Of a stretch of DNA of 64,000 nucleotides, positions 33,645 through 42,643 are shown piece by piece. Source of the DNA: Saprospiraceae bacterium (GTDB taxonomy: Bacteria > Bacteroidota > Bacteroidia > Chitinophagales > Saprospiraceae). Position numbers and translations under genes: made by a program. The DNA is taken from the NCBI GenBank assembly GCA_022841745.1, contig JALHQW010000011.1:1-64000 (forward strand), read 5' to 3'. The notes under the pieces are model-generated. The model was not told the origin of the DNA. It saw only the letters and a program-made list of their open reading frames with translations, and ran no database searches. The number at the start of each line of letters is the position of its first letter. The stretch's first letter is position 1.

Positions 33645-33712
33645 TTCGAGAGGCCGGGTTATCAAACCCGGCGGTTCCGGAACTGCCGGGTTTGATAACC
33701 CGGCCTCTCGAA
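33645..33712. repeat. Perfect 28-bp-arm palindrome between genes
   Basis: Arms 33645-33672 and 33685-33712 are exact reverse complements around the palindromic loop GGTTCCGGAACT. Each arm folds on itself as CCGGGTTATCAAACCCGG. It sits alone in a gap of about 500 bases (33449-33946) that otherwise holds no recognisable gene. Confidence 0.85.
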
Positions 33713-33946
33713 AGAACCGTTGTTTGAATTTCAAAGCTGTGAATCATCAACATTAAAAAAATGCTACCCCCGATTTCTGCTGACCAACCATCGTTCTGGC
33801 TGATGGGTCAAAGGTGTGGGTACAGCCCACCAAACACCACGCACCATTGTTTCAAAGGCATGGAGCATGGTTGCGGTCAGTAGGAAATCTTCTGGACTAT
33901 TGTTGTAAGCAGGTAGGAGAAAAGGCGGCAAGTTTTTGAAAGTCAA

Positions 33947-36787
33947 TCACTTACGTGTCTCACTCGGTGAGATACCGAATTCTTCCGTGAAAGTTCTTGA
34001 AAAATAATTGGGGTCACGGAAACCCACTTCGTAAGCAATTTCGGAGACGGTGAGGTTGGTAGTTTGGAGCAGTTCCTTCGCCCGTTGCAGGCGGATGGAG
34101 CGGATAAAATGCGTGGCCGACATGCCTGTGAGCGCCGTGAGCTTGCGGTGCAATTGTGCCCGGCTCATGGTCAGCGCCCTACACAGCCGGTGGATGTCGA
34201 AGTCGTCGTCTGCAAAGTGTTTTTCGACAGCCGCCTGGGCTTTTTTCAGGAAGGCATCTTCTATCTCGATGTCTATTTCAGGGGCAGGTTCGGAAGAAGT
34301 TAGGCTCGGCATTTTTGAAAAATAGCTCATTAGCCTCCGCCGCAGTTCCACCGATTTTTTCAATTGTAAGAAAAGCTCTTCTTGGTTGAACGGCTTCTGG
34401 AGGTAGGCGTCGGCGCCCCGTCGGAGGCCCTCGATGCGGTCAGCCACGGTAGCCTTTGCTGTGAGCAAAATGATGGGGATATGGCTGGTACGCTCGTCGT
34501 TTTTCAAAAAATCACAGACTTCAAGCCCGTCCTTTTCGGGCATCATCACATCGGAGATGATGATGTCGGGCAGCAGTTCGAGGGCTTTTTCGATGCCACG
34601 TTTGCCATCATAGGCAACGGCCAGGATGTACTCAGGCTCCAGCAGCATTTGCAGGTACTGTACAATGTCGGCGCTGTCGTCAATGACGAGGCAGATAGGC
34701 CTGTCCTCCTCCTCGGCAGACGCTCGGAATAAGGGGTGCTGCACCGGAATATACGCCTGTGCAACCGTAGGCTCCTCCAAGCGGAAGGGTGGGTCCGGGG
34801 CTGCTTCCAACGCTGTTTGGTTTGTAATGGGCAAAAGGATGGTAAAACAGGTACCAACGCCTACCTTGCTCTCCACGGAAATATGGCCCAGCATCAACTC
34901 CACTAGTTCCTTCGTGAGGGCCAGCCCGATGCCGGAGCCGCCTGCGGGGTTGCCCGTGTCCTTGGCCGTGAAGAAACGGTCGAAGATGTGCGGCAGCGCA
35001 TCCTCGGGTATGCCCGCCCCGTCGTCCTTTATTTTTATGCTCAAAAAATGGTCTGGGGTGCGACCAACTTTGACCGTGATTTCGCCGCCGGGGTGGGTGA
35101 ACTTGATGGCATTTGACAGAAGGTTGGAGATGATGTCCAGCAGTTTTTCGGCATCGAAATCCATATTGAGGTGGTCAATTTCGCTTAGGAAGCGGATGCG
35201 AATGTCCCTTGATGTGGCGAACGTATGGAACGAGTCCACGAGGTAGCGCAGGTAGCCGGCGGCATCGGCCTGATGCAGGTTTAGCGCCAATTTTCCGGAC
35301 TGCGCCTTCGACAAATCGAGGAGTTGGTTGATGAGCCGGAGCAGTTGTTCGCCGTTGCGTCGTATCAGTTCTACCTTGTCTTTTTGGCTGCCGACCGTCT
35401 GCGGTTTGGCCATCTCCAATTGCTCCGCCATGCCCAATATGACGGTAAGTGGCGTCCGGAACTCATGTGTGATATTGGTGTAAAACTTAGACTTGAATTC
35501 ATCCAGGCTTTTGAACGTCAATGCCTTGCGCTTTTCTTGGTGCAAAAAAACCATCCGGAAACCAAGGCCCAGGGTGAAGAGCGCCACCTCGCCCATGACC
35601 CCGATTTGGGTGAACGAAAAGCGCAAACCAACACCCATTATTACCGATATGGCATTCAGTACCACGCCCGTTACGAAGAACGCCATGCCTGCCAAGAGGA
35701 AGAAGCCCCGCCTGTCCGATTTGCCAAAAATTAGCCGCAGGCTGATGATGGCACCGATGTATTCCAGCACGAGGAACAGCGCCGTGATGTTGTCGGTCAG
35801 CCGCACGTTCATCGTAACTGTGTAGAGCGAAATCACGATGGCCGCAAAACCCAGCCGGAACCAAACAATAAAGCGTAACCGACGGTCCCATTCTGGCTTG
35901 GTTTTTTTCATCACCATATAGTACCGCATGAACTGGAAACAGGCCACGTCCATGAGGCAAAGCGCAACATACACAACGTATTGGAGCAGGTGAGGGCGGT
36001 CTCTCAGCCAAGGGAGGTCGGGCATGATGTTGAAAAACTCAAGGAGGTATATGAAGATGCCAGCCTGAAAAAGCGAATGCCAAAGGAACACCCGGTCGAG
36101 CGTTGAGAAGTAGAGGAGCAAATTGAGCAGGATGTACGACAGCAGGAAGCCTAAGAAAGCCCAGTCAATACGGCTATCTTGCACGTATGCCCAGGTTTGA
36201 TAAAAGTCAACACGGTTAAGTTTTACTTGGATATAAGGCGGCTTACAGTTTACCACTTTCACCTTGCAGTACAAGGTGATGGCACTATCCATGGGCAGAT
36301 GGAAGGCTACCCTTTCGGCTTGGCGGTTGCCATTCGGGAAGTCCTTTTTATTAGCAGGAGTAAGGAAGCCTGTGAAATGGGTTTCTCTCAGCTTACCCCC
36401 GCCATCCAAAACGAAGACCTCAGTGAAACTGCTCCGGCCCGTGTAAAGCACCCAGTTTTTGATGGGCTGGTCAAGGTTGTTTTGGATGCTAATTCGCCAC
36501 CAATAAACTTTTTCAGGGTCGAGCAACACTTGGCCATCCGAATTGGCGGGCGGGTAATTTTTGATAAAATCAGCGTAAGGCGAAAACTTGCCAGGCAAGC
36601 CATGGTCAGCTATTTCGGAGAGGCTCAGTTCATCGTTTGGAAGCTCCGCAACTTCCAGTCGCTCATTCAGCAGCCAATCGGTTTCCTGGCCTTTCAATGT
36701 AAAGCTAGGACGCTGGCAAAATCCATTTTTTGCCAACAGCAAAAAAAACAAAACAATTGGCAGTGTGTATAAATAGCTCCATTTCAT
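33947..36787 (-). CDS. Hybrid sensor kinase/response regulator with 7TM-DISM and AraC output
   Basis: 946 residues from the Met at 36787, which gives a signal peptide (MKWSYLYTLPIVLFFLLLAK). Order: a periplasmic 7TMR-DISMED2-like sensor (about 25-180, WWRISIQNNLD, WVLYTGRSSF) and a seven-helix DISM membrane block (about 190-400). A kinase core follows with FYTNITHEFRTPLTV (His about 440), NLLSNAIKFT, DDGAGIP and GSGIGLALTKELVE. Then come a receiver (CLVIDDSADI, phosphoacceptor Asp about 744 in ISDVMMPEKDG) and an AraC HTH pair (about 840-946, SRAQLHRKLTALTGMSATHF). One protein thus senses a ligand and binds DNA. It is divergent from the regulator at 36964; targets are unknown. Confidence 0.93.
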   Translation of the reverse strand: MKWSYLYTLPIVLFFLLLAKNGFCQRPSFTLKGQETDWLLNERLEVAELPNDELSLSEIADHGLPGKFSPYADFIKNYPPANSDGQVLLDPEKVYWWRISIQNNLDQPIKNWVLYTGRSSFTEVFVLDGGGKLRETHFTGFLTPANKKDFPNGNRQAERVAFHLPMDSAITLYCKVKVVNCKPPYIQVKLNRVDFYQTWAYVQDSRIDWAFLGFLLSYILLNLLLYFSTLDRVFLWHSLFQAGIFIYLLEFFNIMPDLPWLRDRPHLLQYVVYVALCLMDVACFQFMRYYMVMKKTKPEWDRRLRFIVWFRLGFAAIVISLYTVTMNVRLTDNITALFLVLEYIGAIISLRLIFGKSDRRGFFLLAGMAFFVTGVVLNAISVIMGVGLRFSFTQIGVMGEVALFTLGLGFRMVFLHQEKRKALTFKSLDEFKSKFYTNITHEFRTPLTVILGMAEQLEMAKPQTVGSQKDKVELIRRNGEQLLRLINQLLDLSKAQSGKLALNLHQADAAGYLRYLVDSFHTFATSRDIRIRFLSEIDHLNMDFDAEKLLDIISNLLSNAIKFTHPGGEITVKVGRTPDHFLSIKIKDDGAGIPEDALPHIFDRFFTAKDTGNPAGGSGIGLALTKELVELMLGHISVESKVGVGTCFTILLPITNQTALEAAPDPPFRLEEPTVAQAYIPVQHPLFRASAEEEDRPICLVIDDSADIVQYLQMLLEPEYILAVAYDGKRGIEKALELLPDIIISDVMMPEKDGLEVCDFLKNDERTSHIPIILLTAKATVADRIEGLRRGADAYLQKPFNQEELFLQLKKSVELRRRLMSYFSKMPSLTSSEPAPEIDIEIEDAFLKKAQAAVEKHFADDDFDIHRLCRALTMSRAQLHRKLTALTGMSATHFIRSIRLQRAKELLQTTNLTVSEIAYEVGFRDPNYFSRTFTEEFGISPSETRK

Positions 36788-36963
36788 AGGCCCTAGGTGT
36801 TGTGAGCCAATGTACGAATTCTGGCTAAAAGCAAGCAATAAAAGAAAACTCATAGCATTGCACAATCTATGATGTTGAAAAATGGAAGTAGGTAAACAAT
36901 TGGGCAAAAAGGCTGGCAATACAGCATATTTGTACCTTCATCCGCAAACAATCTACTGCCAAC

Positions 36964-39900
36964 GTGCGCCACCCTGCCCTCACACTGTTGCTGTTTGCGT
37001 TTGCGTTAAAATTACCAGCGCAGACCCAGCGCCTGCTTTTCGAGCATTTCAGCTATGCCCAAGGCATGCCAGTTGGCTCCATCAACTGCCTGCTGGAAGA
37101 CCGGGATGGTTTCATTTGGGTCGGCGGTACAAGGGGGTTGGCCCGCTTCGATGGTCACCGCTTCGAGCCGTATTTTTACCAACCAAACGACTCGTGCAGC
37201 CTTTCAACAAAAAACGTCAACGCCCTTCTGCAAGACCCCACGGGGCGTATCTGGGTCGGTACCTCCAACGGCCTGAACCGCCTGGGCTCCCTTCGGAAAT
37301 GTTTCGATAAAATCCCTTTTCCTTCGGAAATTACCTTGCCCGCCGACCGCCAGGTAAACGCCGTTTTTCTATCAAAAAAAAGCGAAATATGGGTCGGTGC
37401 CTCAAGCGGGCTTTATGTTTATGATGAAAAAAACGACCGCCTCGACCGCTCGATGGGCAGTTTCGAGGGAGGGGTACAAACCCTCTGCGAAGACCATCGT
37501 GGGAGGGTTTGGCTTGCCAGCGACTGCGGCCTCTATTACCTCGACGAACAGCAAAAGCCCGTCTTTGCTGGCGAACTGCCCAAGGTGCCGGGCATGCGGC
37601 CCTCCAATGTCAAAGACTTGTTCGAAGATAGCCAAAACCGCCTCTGGGCCGGCACCGAAAACGGGCTTTTCCGTTGGGACGAAGCCATTGGCCAAGCCCC
37701 AAAGGGGCAAGCCGTGCAACCCGCTGATTTGCCTTCCATTTTGCACCATGCCTGGGTCTGGGACATCGCCGAAAGCGACGGCTACCTTTGGGTTGCCACC
37801 CGCAACGAGGGTTTGGTAAAATGGCGGCCCGGCGGTGCCTGGCAGCAGTACAACAAAGATGCGCTCGACCCATTTTCCCCTGCCGATGTCCACCATAGGG
37901 CAGTGCTGCTCGACCGCTCAGGGGCACTCTGGCTCGGCACCTTCTCTGGCTTGGACAAGACCCGTTTTACCCGAACCCATTTCCCCTTTTTCTACATCGA
38001 ACCGGGCGATGGGCAGAACACCAGCTTTGTGATGAAAATGACCGCCGACCAGCAGGGCGGCACTTGGGCGTACATCAGGGGGCGGGGGCTTTACCACGCC
38101 AAAGGTTTGGGGCAAAAGGCGTTAAAGACCAGTTTTCCATTAGATGGCTTCCTCGACGGCAAGGACCACAAGGGCATCTGCCCCGACAGCGACGGCGGCA
38201 TCTGGATAGGCCGCAACTTCGATGGGCTGTATCGTGCCACTCCCGCCGATGGCACCGTCCGGCCATTTCCCGCAGGGGATACCCTTGCCATTTCCCATCA
38301 ACGAAATATCCGGGAAGACGCCACCGACTCCCGCTACCTTTGGATCGCCACCGTGAAGGGGCTTTGCCGCCTCGACAAAGGAACCCGGAAGCGCCGCTGG
38401 TTTTACCCACAAACTGACCTGCCCGACTTGCCCGACAACGCCATGAACTTTCTGGACCAATCGCCCGACGGCTCGGTTTGGTTTTCGTTTGGCTATCCTC
38501 AAACCGTTGGCATCGGGCGTTTCGACCCCAAAACCGGGAAGTTTTCAAAGTTGGAAGGCGAACTGCCCGTGCTCGACCTGAACCAAATACGGGCGGATGG
38601 TGGGCAAGTATGGTTCATTTTTGAACAGCAAATCAGCCGGTACGGCATCGCTTCCGGCAGCTTATCCCATTTTTTTCCCTTCCGGGAAATGGGCGGGACA
38701 ACATTGGCAAGCGCCCAGCCCGATGGGACGGGTAGGCTGTGGTTCGCTGGCGGGAGGTACATCGGCTGCCTCGACCCCGCCGACGGCTCGTACCGCTACT
38801 TCCACCAGCCGGAGATGGAAATTTTCATCGGGGGCAGCTTCGGGAAATTGCCCGACGGCAGTTTGGTTTTTGGTGGGAAAAACGGGTTCTGCGCTTTCCA
38901 ACCAGCCAAGGTTGCCCCCATGCCAGCGCCCCCCCGCCCGCTACTGACCTCGGTTTTGGTCAACAACCAACCCGCCCCATTGCCTACAACACCGGAAGCG
39001 CTAACCTCACTCACGCTCCCCTTCGCCGACAACACGTTCTCCTTCGGCTTCGTCTCGCTCCAACTGCTCGCACCTGCCAACCTCCGCTATGCCTACCGCC
39101 TCGTTGGTTTTGAAAATGATTGGCAAATGGCAACACAGGGGCAGCGGGCATTTTACACCAAAGTGCCGCCGGGCCACTACACTTTCAGGGTGAGGGCAGC
39201 CAGTCCCGACGGGGTTTGGGGCACGGAGGAACTGGCGCTGCCCGTGCGCATCCTGCCGCCTTGGTGGCAGACCTGGTGGTTCAGGACGATGGGCCTGATT
39301 GCCTTGGCGGCGGCGGTATTCGCTTTTTACCAATACAAACTGCGGCGGCGATTGGAGCAGGAAGAGACCCGGCGCCTGAAAGAACTCGACGCCTTCAAGA
39401 CCCGCCTCTACACGAACATCACGCACGAGTTCCGCACCCCGCTCACGCTCATCGTCAGCCCGGCAGCCCGCCTCCAACGGGAACTGGAACTCGCCGACCT
39501 GCCCGGCGCTGCCGAGGAACTGGCCCGCATGAACCGCCAGGGCGAGCACCTGCTCCGCCTCGTTGGGCAGATACTCGACCTGAACAAGTTGCAGGCAGGC
39601 AAAATGACCGTCAACTGGGTACAGGGCGACGTGGTGGCCTTCCTATCCTACGTGGCCGACTGCTTTCGTTCCTATGCCTCTTCGAAGAAAATTGATCTCC
39701 GCTTCGAGCCATTCGTGCCTCAGTTCATCATGGACTACGACCCCGAAAAATGGCTCGCCATCACCTCCAACCTGTTGTCGAATGCGCTGAAGTTTACGCC
39801 GGAAGGAGGAACTATTGGTTTACGATGGACGGTGGACGATGGACGGCAAACGGAGCATGGGGGAACGCTGTCCACCGTCCACCGTCCATCGTTAGCCGTT

Positions 39901-41007
39901 CTCACCATCTCTGACACTGGCACGGGCATCCCCGCCGACTTGCAGGGGCGGCTCTTCGAGCGGTTCGGGAGCGGGACGGAGGACGGCAGTGCCACGGGCA
40001 TCGGGCTGTCGCTGGTGCGGGAACTGGTGCAGGTGATGGGAGGCAGCATCGGGGTGGAGAGTGGCACATCAACTTCGGAGGGCCAGAGCTGGGGCACCAT
40101 TTTTACGTTAAAACTGCCCGTACATCGGGAGGCACCGCTGGAACAGGCGGGCGGACAGCGCTCGTTATTGCCCCAGTTGCCCATCGAAGAGCCAACAACC
40201 GACAGTGCCGATTTATCCAACAAGACAGCCGACGACGAACTGCCCCTGTTGCTACTGGCAGAAGACCACGACGACACGGCGGCCTACTTGGCGAAATGCC
40301 TTTCGGGAAATTACCGGCTGCTGCGGGCGACGAACGGGCAGGAGGCGCTCGACCTTGCCTTCGAACAAATTCCCGACCTGGTGGTAAGCGACCTGATGAT
40401 GCCCCGCTTGGATGGTTTCGAACTTTGCCGCCAACTGAAAACCGACGAGCGGACGAGCCACGTCCCCGTGGTGCTGCTCACTTCCCGCACGGAGGTGGAA
40501 TCAAAACTGGCGGGGCTGCGACATGGTGCGGACGACTACCTCGCCAAGCCGTTTCACGAGGAAGAACTGCTTGCCCGACTGCAAAACCTGCTGAACACCC
40601 GCCGCCGTTTGCAGGAGGCAATGGCGGCTGCCTTGGCGCAGGTACCCATTTCGGCGCAGCCGCCAAAAGTACAAGACCCGTTTTTGGAGAAGCTCTGGGC
40701 CACCGTGGACGCTCACCTCGACCGCAGCGACTTCGACGTGCCGCTCCTCTGCCGGGAAATCGGGATGAGCCGAACCCAACTGCACCGCAAGGTGACGGCG
40801 CTCACGGGCGAGTCCATCACCAAGTTCATCCACACGGTAAGGTTCGCCACCGCCACCCGCTTGTTGGCACAGACGCAGTTGACGATTTCGGAGGTGGCTT
40901 ATGAATGCGGGTTTTCCGACCCGGGTTATTTCACGAAGCTGTTTTCCAAGGAGTTTGGGAAGACGCCAACGGAGTTTAGGGAGGGGGGTGTTTCAAAGCA
41001 TGATTGA
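36964..41007 (+). CDS. Hybrid two-component system regulator with RegProp propeller and AraC output
   Basis: 1347 residues starting at a GTG that gives a signal peptide (RHPALTLLLFAFALKLPAQ). Two-component propeller repeats (GFIWVGGTRGLARFDG, GRIWVGTSNGLNRLG and more) fill about residues 25-660. A Y_Y_Y domain (YRLVGFENDW, GHYTFRVRAAS) and one membrane helix (about 775-795) follow. Then come HisKA with TNITHEFRTPLTLI (His about 821), HATPase_c, a receiver (phosphoacceptor Asp about 1142 in VVSDLMMPRLDG) and an AraC HTH at the end. Such proteins usually sense oligosaccharides and control nearby polysaccharide loci, but no SusC/SusD pair lies close. The ATPase domain carries an in-frame palindrome of unusual origin at 39822-39892. 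Confidence 0.93.
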   Translation: MRHPALTLLLFAFALKLPAQTQRLLFEHFSYAQGMPVGSINCLLEDRDGFIWVGGTRGLARFDGHRFEPYFYQPNDSCSLSTKNVNALLQDPTGRIWVGTSNGLNRLGSLRKCFDKIPFPSEITLPADRQVNAVFLSKKSEIWVGASSGLYVYDEKNDRLDRSMGSFEGGVQTLCEDHRGRVWLASDCGLYYLDEQQKPVFAGELPKVPGMRPSNVKDLFEDSQNRLWAGTENGLFRWDEAIGQAPKGQAVQPADLPSILHHAWVWDIAESDGYLWVATRNEGLVKWRPGGAWQQYNKDALDPFSPADVHHRAVLLDRSGALWLGTFSGLDKTRFTRTHFPFFYIEPGDGQNTSFVMKMTADQQGGTWAYIRGRGLYHAKGLGQKALKTSFPLDGFLDGKDHKGICPDSDGGIWIGRNFDGLYRATPADGTVRPFPAGDTLAISHQRNIREDATDSRYLWIATVKGLCRLDKGTRKRRWFYPQTDLPDLPDNAMNFLDQSPDGSVWFSFGYPQTVGIGRFDPKTGKFSKLEGELPVLDLNQIRADGGQVWFIFEQQISRYGIASGSLSHFFPFREMGGTTLASAQPDGTGRLWFAGGRYIGCLDPADGSYRYFHQPEMEIFIGGSFGKLPDGSLVFGGKNGFCAFQPAKVAPMPAPPRPLLTSVLVNNQPAPLPTTPEALTSLTLPFADNTFSFGFVSLQLLAPANLRYAYRLVGFENDWQMATQGQRAFYTKVPPGHYTFRVRAASPDGVWGTEELALPVRILPPWWQTWWFRTMGLIALAAAVFAFYQYKLRRRLEQEETRRLKELDAFKTRLYTNITHEFRTPLTLIVSPAARLQRELELADLPGAAEELARMNRQGEHLLRLVGQILDLNKLQAGKMTVNWVQGDVVAFLSYVADCFRSYASSKKIDLRFEPFVPQFIMDYDPEKWLAITSNLLSNALKFTPEGGTIGLRWTVDDGRQTEHGGTLSTVHRPSLAVLTISDTGTGIPADLQGRLFERFGSGTEDGSATGIGLSLVRELVQVMGGSIGVESGTSTSEGQSWGTIFTLKLPVHREAPLEQAGGQRSLLPQLPIEEPTTDSADLSNKTADDELPLLLLAEDHDDTAAYLAKCLSGNYRLLRATNGQEALDLAFEQIPDLVVSDLMMPRLDGFELCRQLKTDERTSHVPVVLLTSRTEVESKLAGLRHGADDYLAKPFHEEELLARLQNLLNTRRRLQEAMAAALAQVPISAQPPKVQDPFLEKLWATVDAHLDRSDFDVPLLCREIGMSRTQLHRKVTALTGESITKFIHTVRFATATRLLAQTQLTISEVAYECGFSDPGYFTKLFSKEFGKTPTEFREGGVSKHD
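39822..39892. repeat. In-frame palindrome within the HATPase_c coding region
   Basis: Arms ACGATGGACGGTGGACGATGGAC (39822-39844 region) and 39870-39892 are reverse complements at 22 of 23 positions with a 25-base spacer. The reading frame is kept, adding roughly 16 residues (VDDGRQTEHGGTLSTVHRPS) between two strands of the ATPase domain, compared with the kinase at 33947. Confidence 0.85.
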
Positions 41008-41086
41008 AGTCAATTTATTTGGTGGCGTGTTGATTGAAACACCCGGAAAAATTGTTGCTTTGCTAAAGAAAAACTACACTATGTAT

Positions 41087-41461
41087 CGTTCAAAGAATAA
41101 CTTCCGAAGCTACGTTTACTGAACTTTGAAAGTCTGTTGATTACCCACAGAATAACATCTATCATATTGTAACCCCTCGTTTTAACGAGGGGATGGGCGA
41201 AATGCACGAAATTCATCTATCTTCTTTTCAAAACATCACATAAAGCTATGATGTGGATGTTCTGTAAAGAAGATAGATGTAGGGTATCGTTGACTCAAAG
41301 CCCCCGTTTGAAACCCGGGGGTTACAAAGCCTGTCCCGATTTTTTCGGGAATGATAGATGTAATTCGTTCATTATAAACGTGCTATTCTGTGGGTAATGG
41401 AAAGACTTTGAAAGTTTAGTAAACGTTGGCCGACAACCTTCGGAAGTTGTTTTTTAAACGT
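41087..41461. mobile_element. Two-armed REP-like palindromic element
   Basis: About 375 bases with long imperfect terminal inverted repeats. The left end GTTCAAAGAATAACTTCCG pairs with the right end CGGAAGTTGTTTTTTAAAC, and GTTTACTGAACTTTGAAAG pairs with CTTTGAAAGTTTAGTAAAC. Each arm has GATAGATG and a strong hairpin next to GTTACAA (CCCCTCGTTTTAACGAGGGG; CCCCCGTTTGAAACCCGGGGG). Central copies CATCTATCTTCTTTT and AAAGAAGATAGATG are also inverted. No transposase is present, so it is non-autonomous. Confidence 0.8.
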
Positions 41462-41467
41462 CACTAT

Positions 41468-41593
41468 ATGAGCGAACTTACCTTCTCTGAATACTACATG
41501 CTATTTCTTGAAAACATCAAAACCGCTGATTTCTTCATGCCCGATGTAGAAAATAGGTATTCACCTATCGTATCTGACCTTCAACCCTTATAA
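41468..41593 (+). CDS. Small ORF directly upstream of the KilA-N gene
   Basis: A 41-codon frame (MSELTFSEYYMLFLENIKTA and so on, ending SDLQPL) stops two bases before the KilA-N start codon. The composition is normal for a small soluble acidic protein, and the tight spacing suggests translational coupling. It begins right at the end of the palindromic element. Alternatively it could be the 3' end of an older gene cut by the element. No family is recognised. Confidence 0.4.
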   Translation: MSELTFSEYYMLFLENIKTADFFMPDVENRYSPIVSDLQPL

Positions 41594-41595
41594 TT

Positions 41596-42465
41596 ATGAC
41601 AAGACACAATACAATAACTGTGGAAGGAGTGGATATCCGTTTCTACCAAGAAATGGAGGAAGACTTCATTTCTCTGACAGATATTGCCAGGAAATTCAGC
41701 GACCGGACTGACCAAGTCATCCTTAACTGGCTACGGACAAGAAGCACTGTTGATTTTCTTGGTGCTTGGGAAATTATCCACAACCAACTTTTTAATCCCC
41801 TCAATTTTGAGGGGATTAGAAATAGGACAGGTTCGCCAACCTTCGTGCTGACCATCTCTGATTGGGTGGAGCAAACCAAGGCTATCGGAATCCGGGCAAA
41901 AGCGGGGAGGTACGGCGGTTCTTATGCCCACAAAGACATTGCCTTCGAGTTTCTTTCCTACCTCAGCCCTACCTTCAAACTCTATGTCATCAAGGAGTTC
42001 CAACGCCTGAAGGAACTGGAAACCAAACAAACCAACCAAGCCCTTGACTGGAACTTCAAACGCACCCTTTCCAAAATGAACTACACCGTCCATACCGATG
42101 CCATCAAGGAAAACCTGATACCGCCCAGAATATCGAAAGAAGCTGGAATCGTGTATGCCAGCGAAGCCGACGTATTGAACATGGCAGTATTCGGCATGAC
42201 CGCCAAAACATGGAAAACGAGCAACGAAGGGTTGAAAGGCAACATCAGGGACTATGCCACCCCTGAACAATTACTGGTGCTGTCCAACCTCGAAGCCGTC
42301 AATGCAGAACTCATCCGCATGAAACTGACACAGGACGTGCGCATGGACATCCTGAACCAAGCAGCCATCAAGCATCTTCAGTCCCTGCTTTCCTCACCAA
42401 GCCTGCCCAAGCTGTTTGAACCTGAGACAGAAAAGCAGGACACGCAATTGCCCTCAATAGAATAG
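41596..42465 (+). CDS. KilA-N domain protein
   Basis: 289 residues. The N-terminal 110 residues are a KilA-N DNA-binding-like domain: ISLTDIARKFSDRTDQVILN, WLRTRSTVDFLGAWE, IGIRAKAGRYGGSYAHKDIA and FEFLSYLSPTFKLYVIKEFQ. This domain is typical of phages and mobile regions. The C-terminal part (about 150-280) with SEADVLNMAVFGMTAKTW and EQLLVLSNLEAVNAELIRM is found in many stand-alone bacterial KilA-N proteins. The exact role is unknown; DNA binding is inferred from the domain. The position next to a palindromic element is consistent with mobile DNA, but no phage genes surround it. Confidence 0.88.
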   Translation: MTRHNTITVEGVDIRFYQEMEEDFISLTDIARKFSDRTDQVILNWLRTRSTVDFLGAWEIIHNQLFNPLNFEGIRNRTGSPTFVLTISDWVEQTKAIGIRAKAGRYGGSYAHKDIAFEFLSYLSPTFKLYVIKEFQRLKELETKQTNQALDWNFKRTLSKMNYTVHTDAIKENLIPPRISKEAGIVYASEADVLNMAVFGMTAKTWKTSNEGLKGNIRDYATPEQLLVLSNLEAVNAELIRMKLTQDVRMDILNQAAIKHLQSLLSSPSLPKLFEPETEKQDTQLPSIE

Positions 42466-42643
42466 TCACTCAACATGCCAATAAATGGTCAGGTTTGGGC
42501 GACGAATTCAACGGTGAAGCAATTAACTTCTACCACCAAACCCGCCAATTTCCTATAATCGGAACATATCTCCCACTTTTCGGAACATAATTCCAAGCCC
42601 CTCGCCTCCCATCAGGTCGAGATTTGTACCTCAAATCAACCTG

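Noticed and set aside
33764-33946. 60-codon minus-strand frame just downstream of the 7TM hybrid kinase gene
   Set aside because: Composition is unlike protein and no homology is recognisable; it is probably non-coding sequence after the kinase stop.
41792-41817. Short palindrome CCCCTCAATTTTGAGGGG in the KilA-N gene
   Set aside because: The protein aligns without extra residues at this place, so it is not an insertion; chance or local codon use is sufficient.
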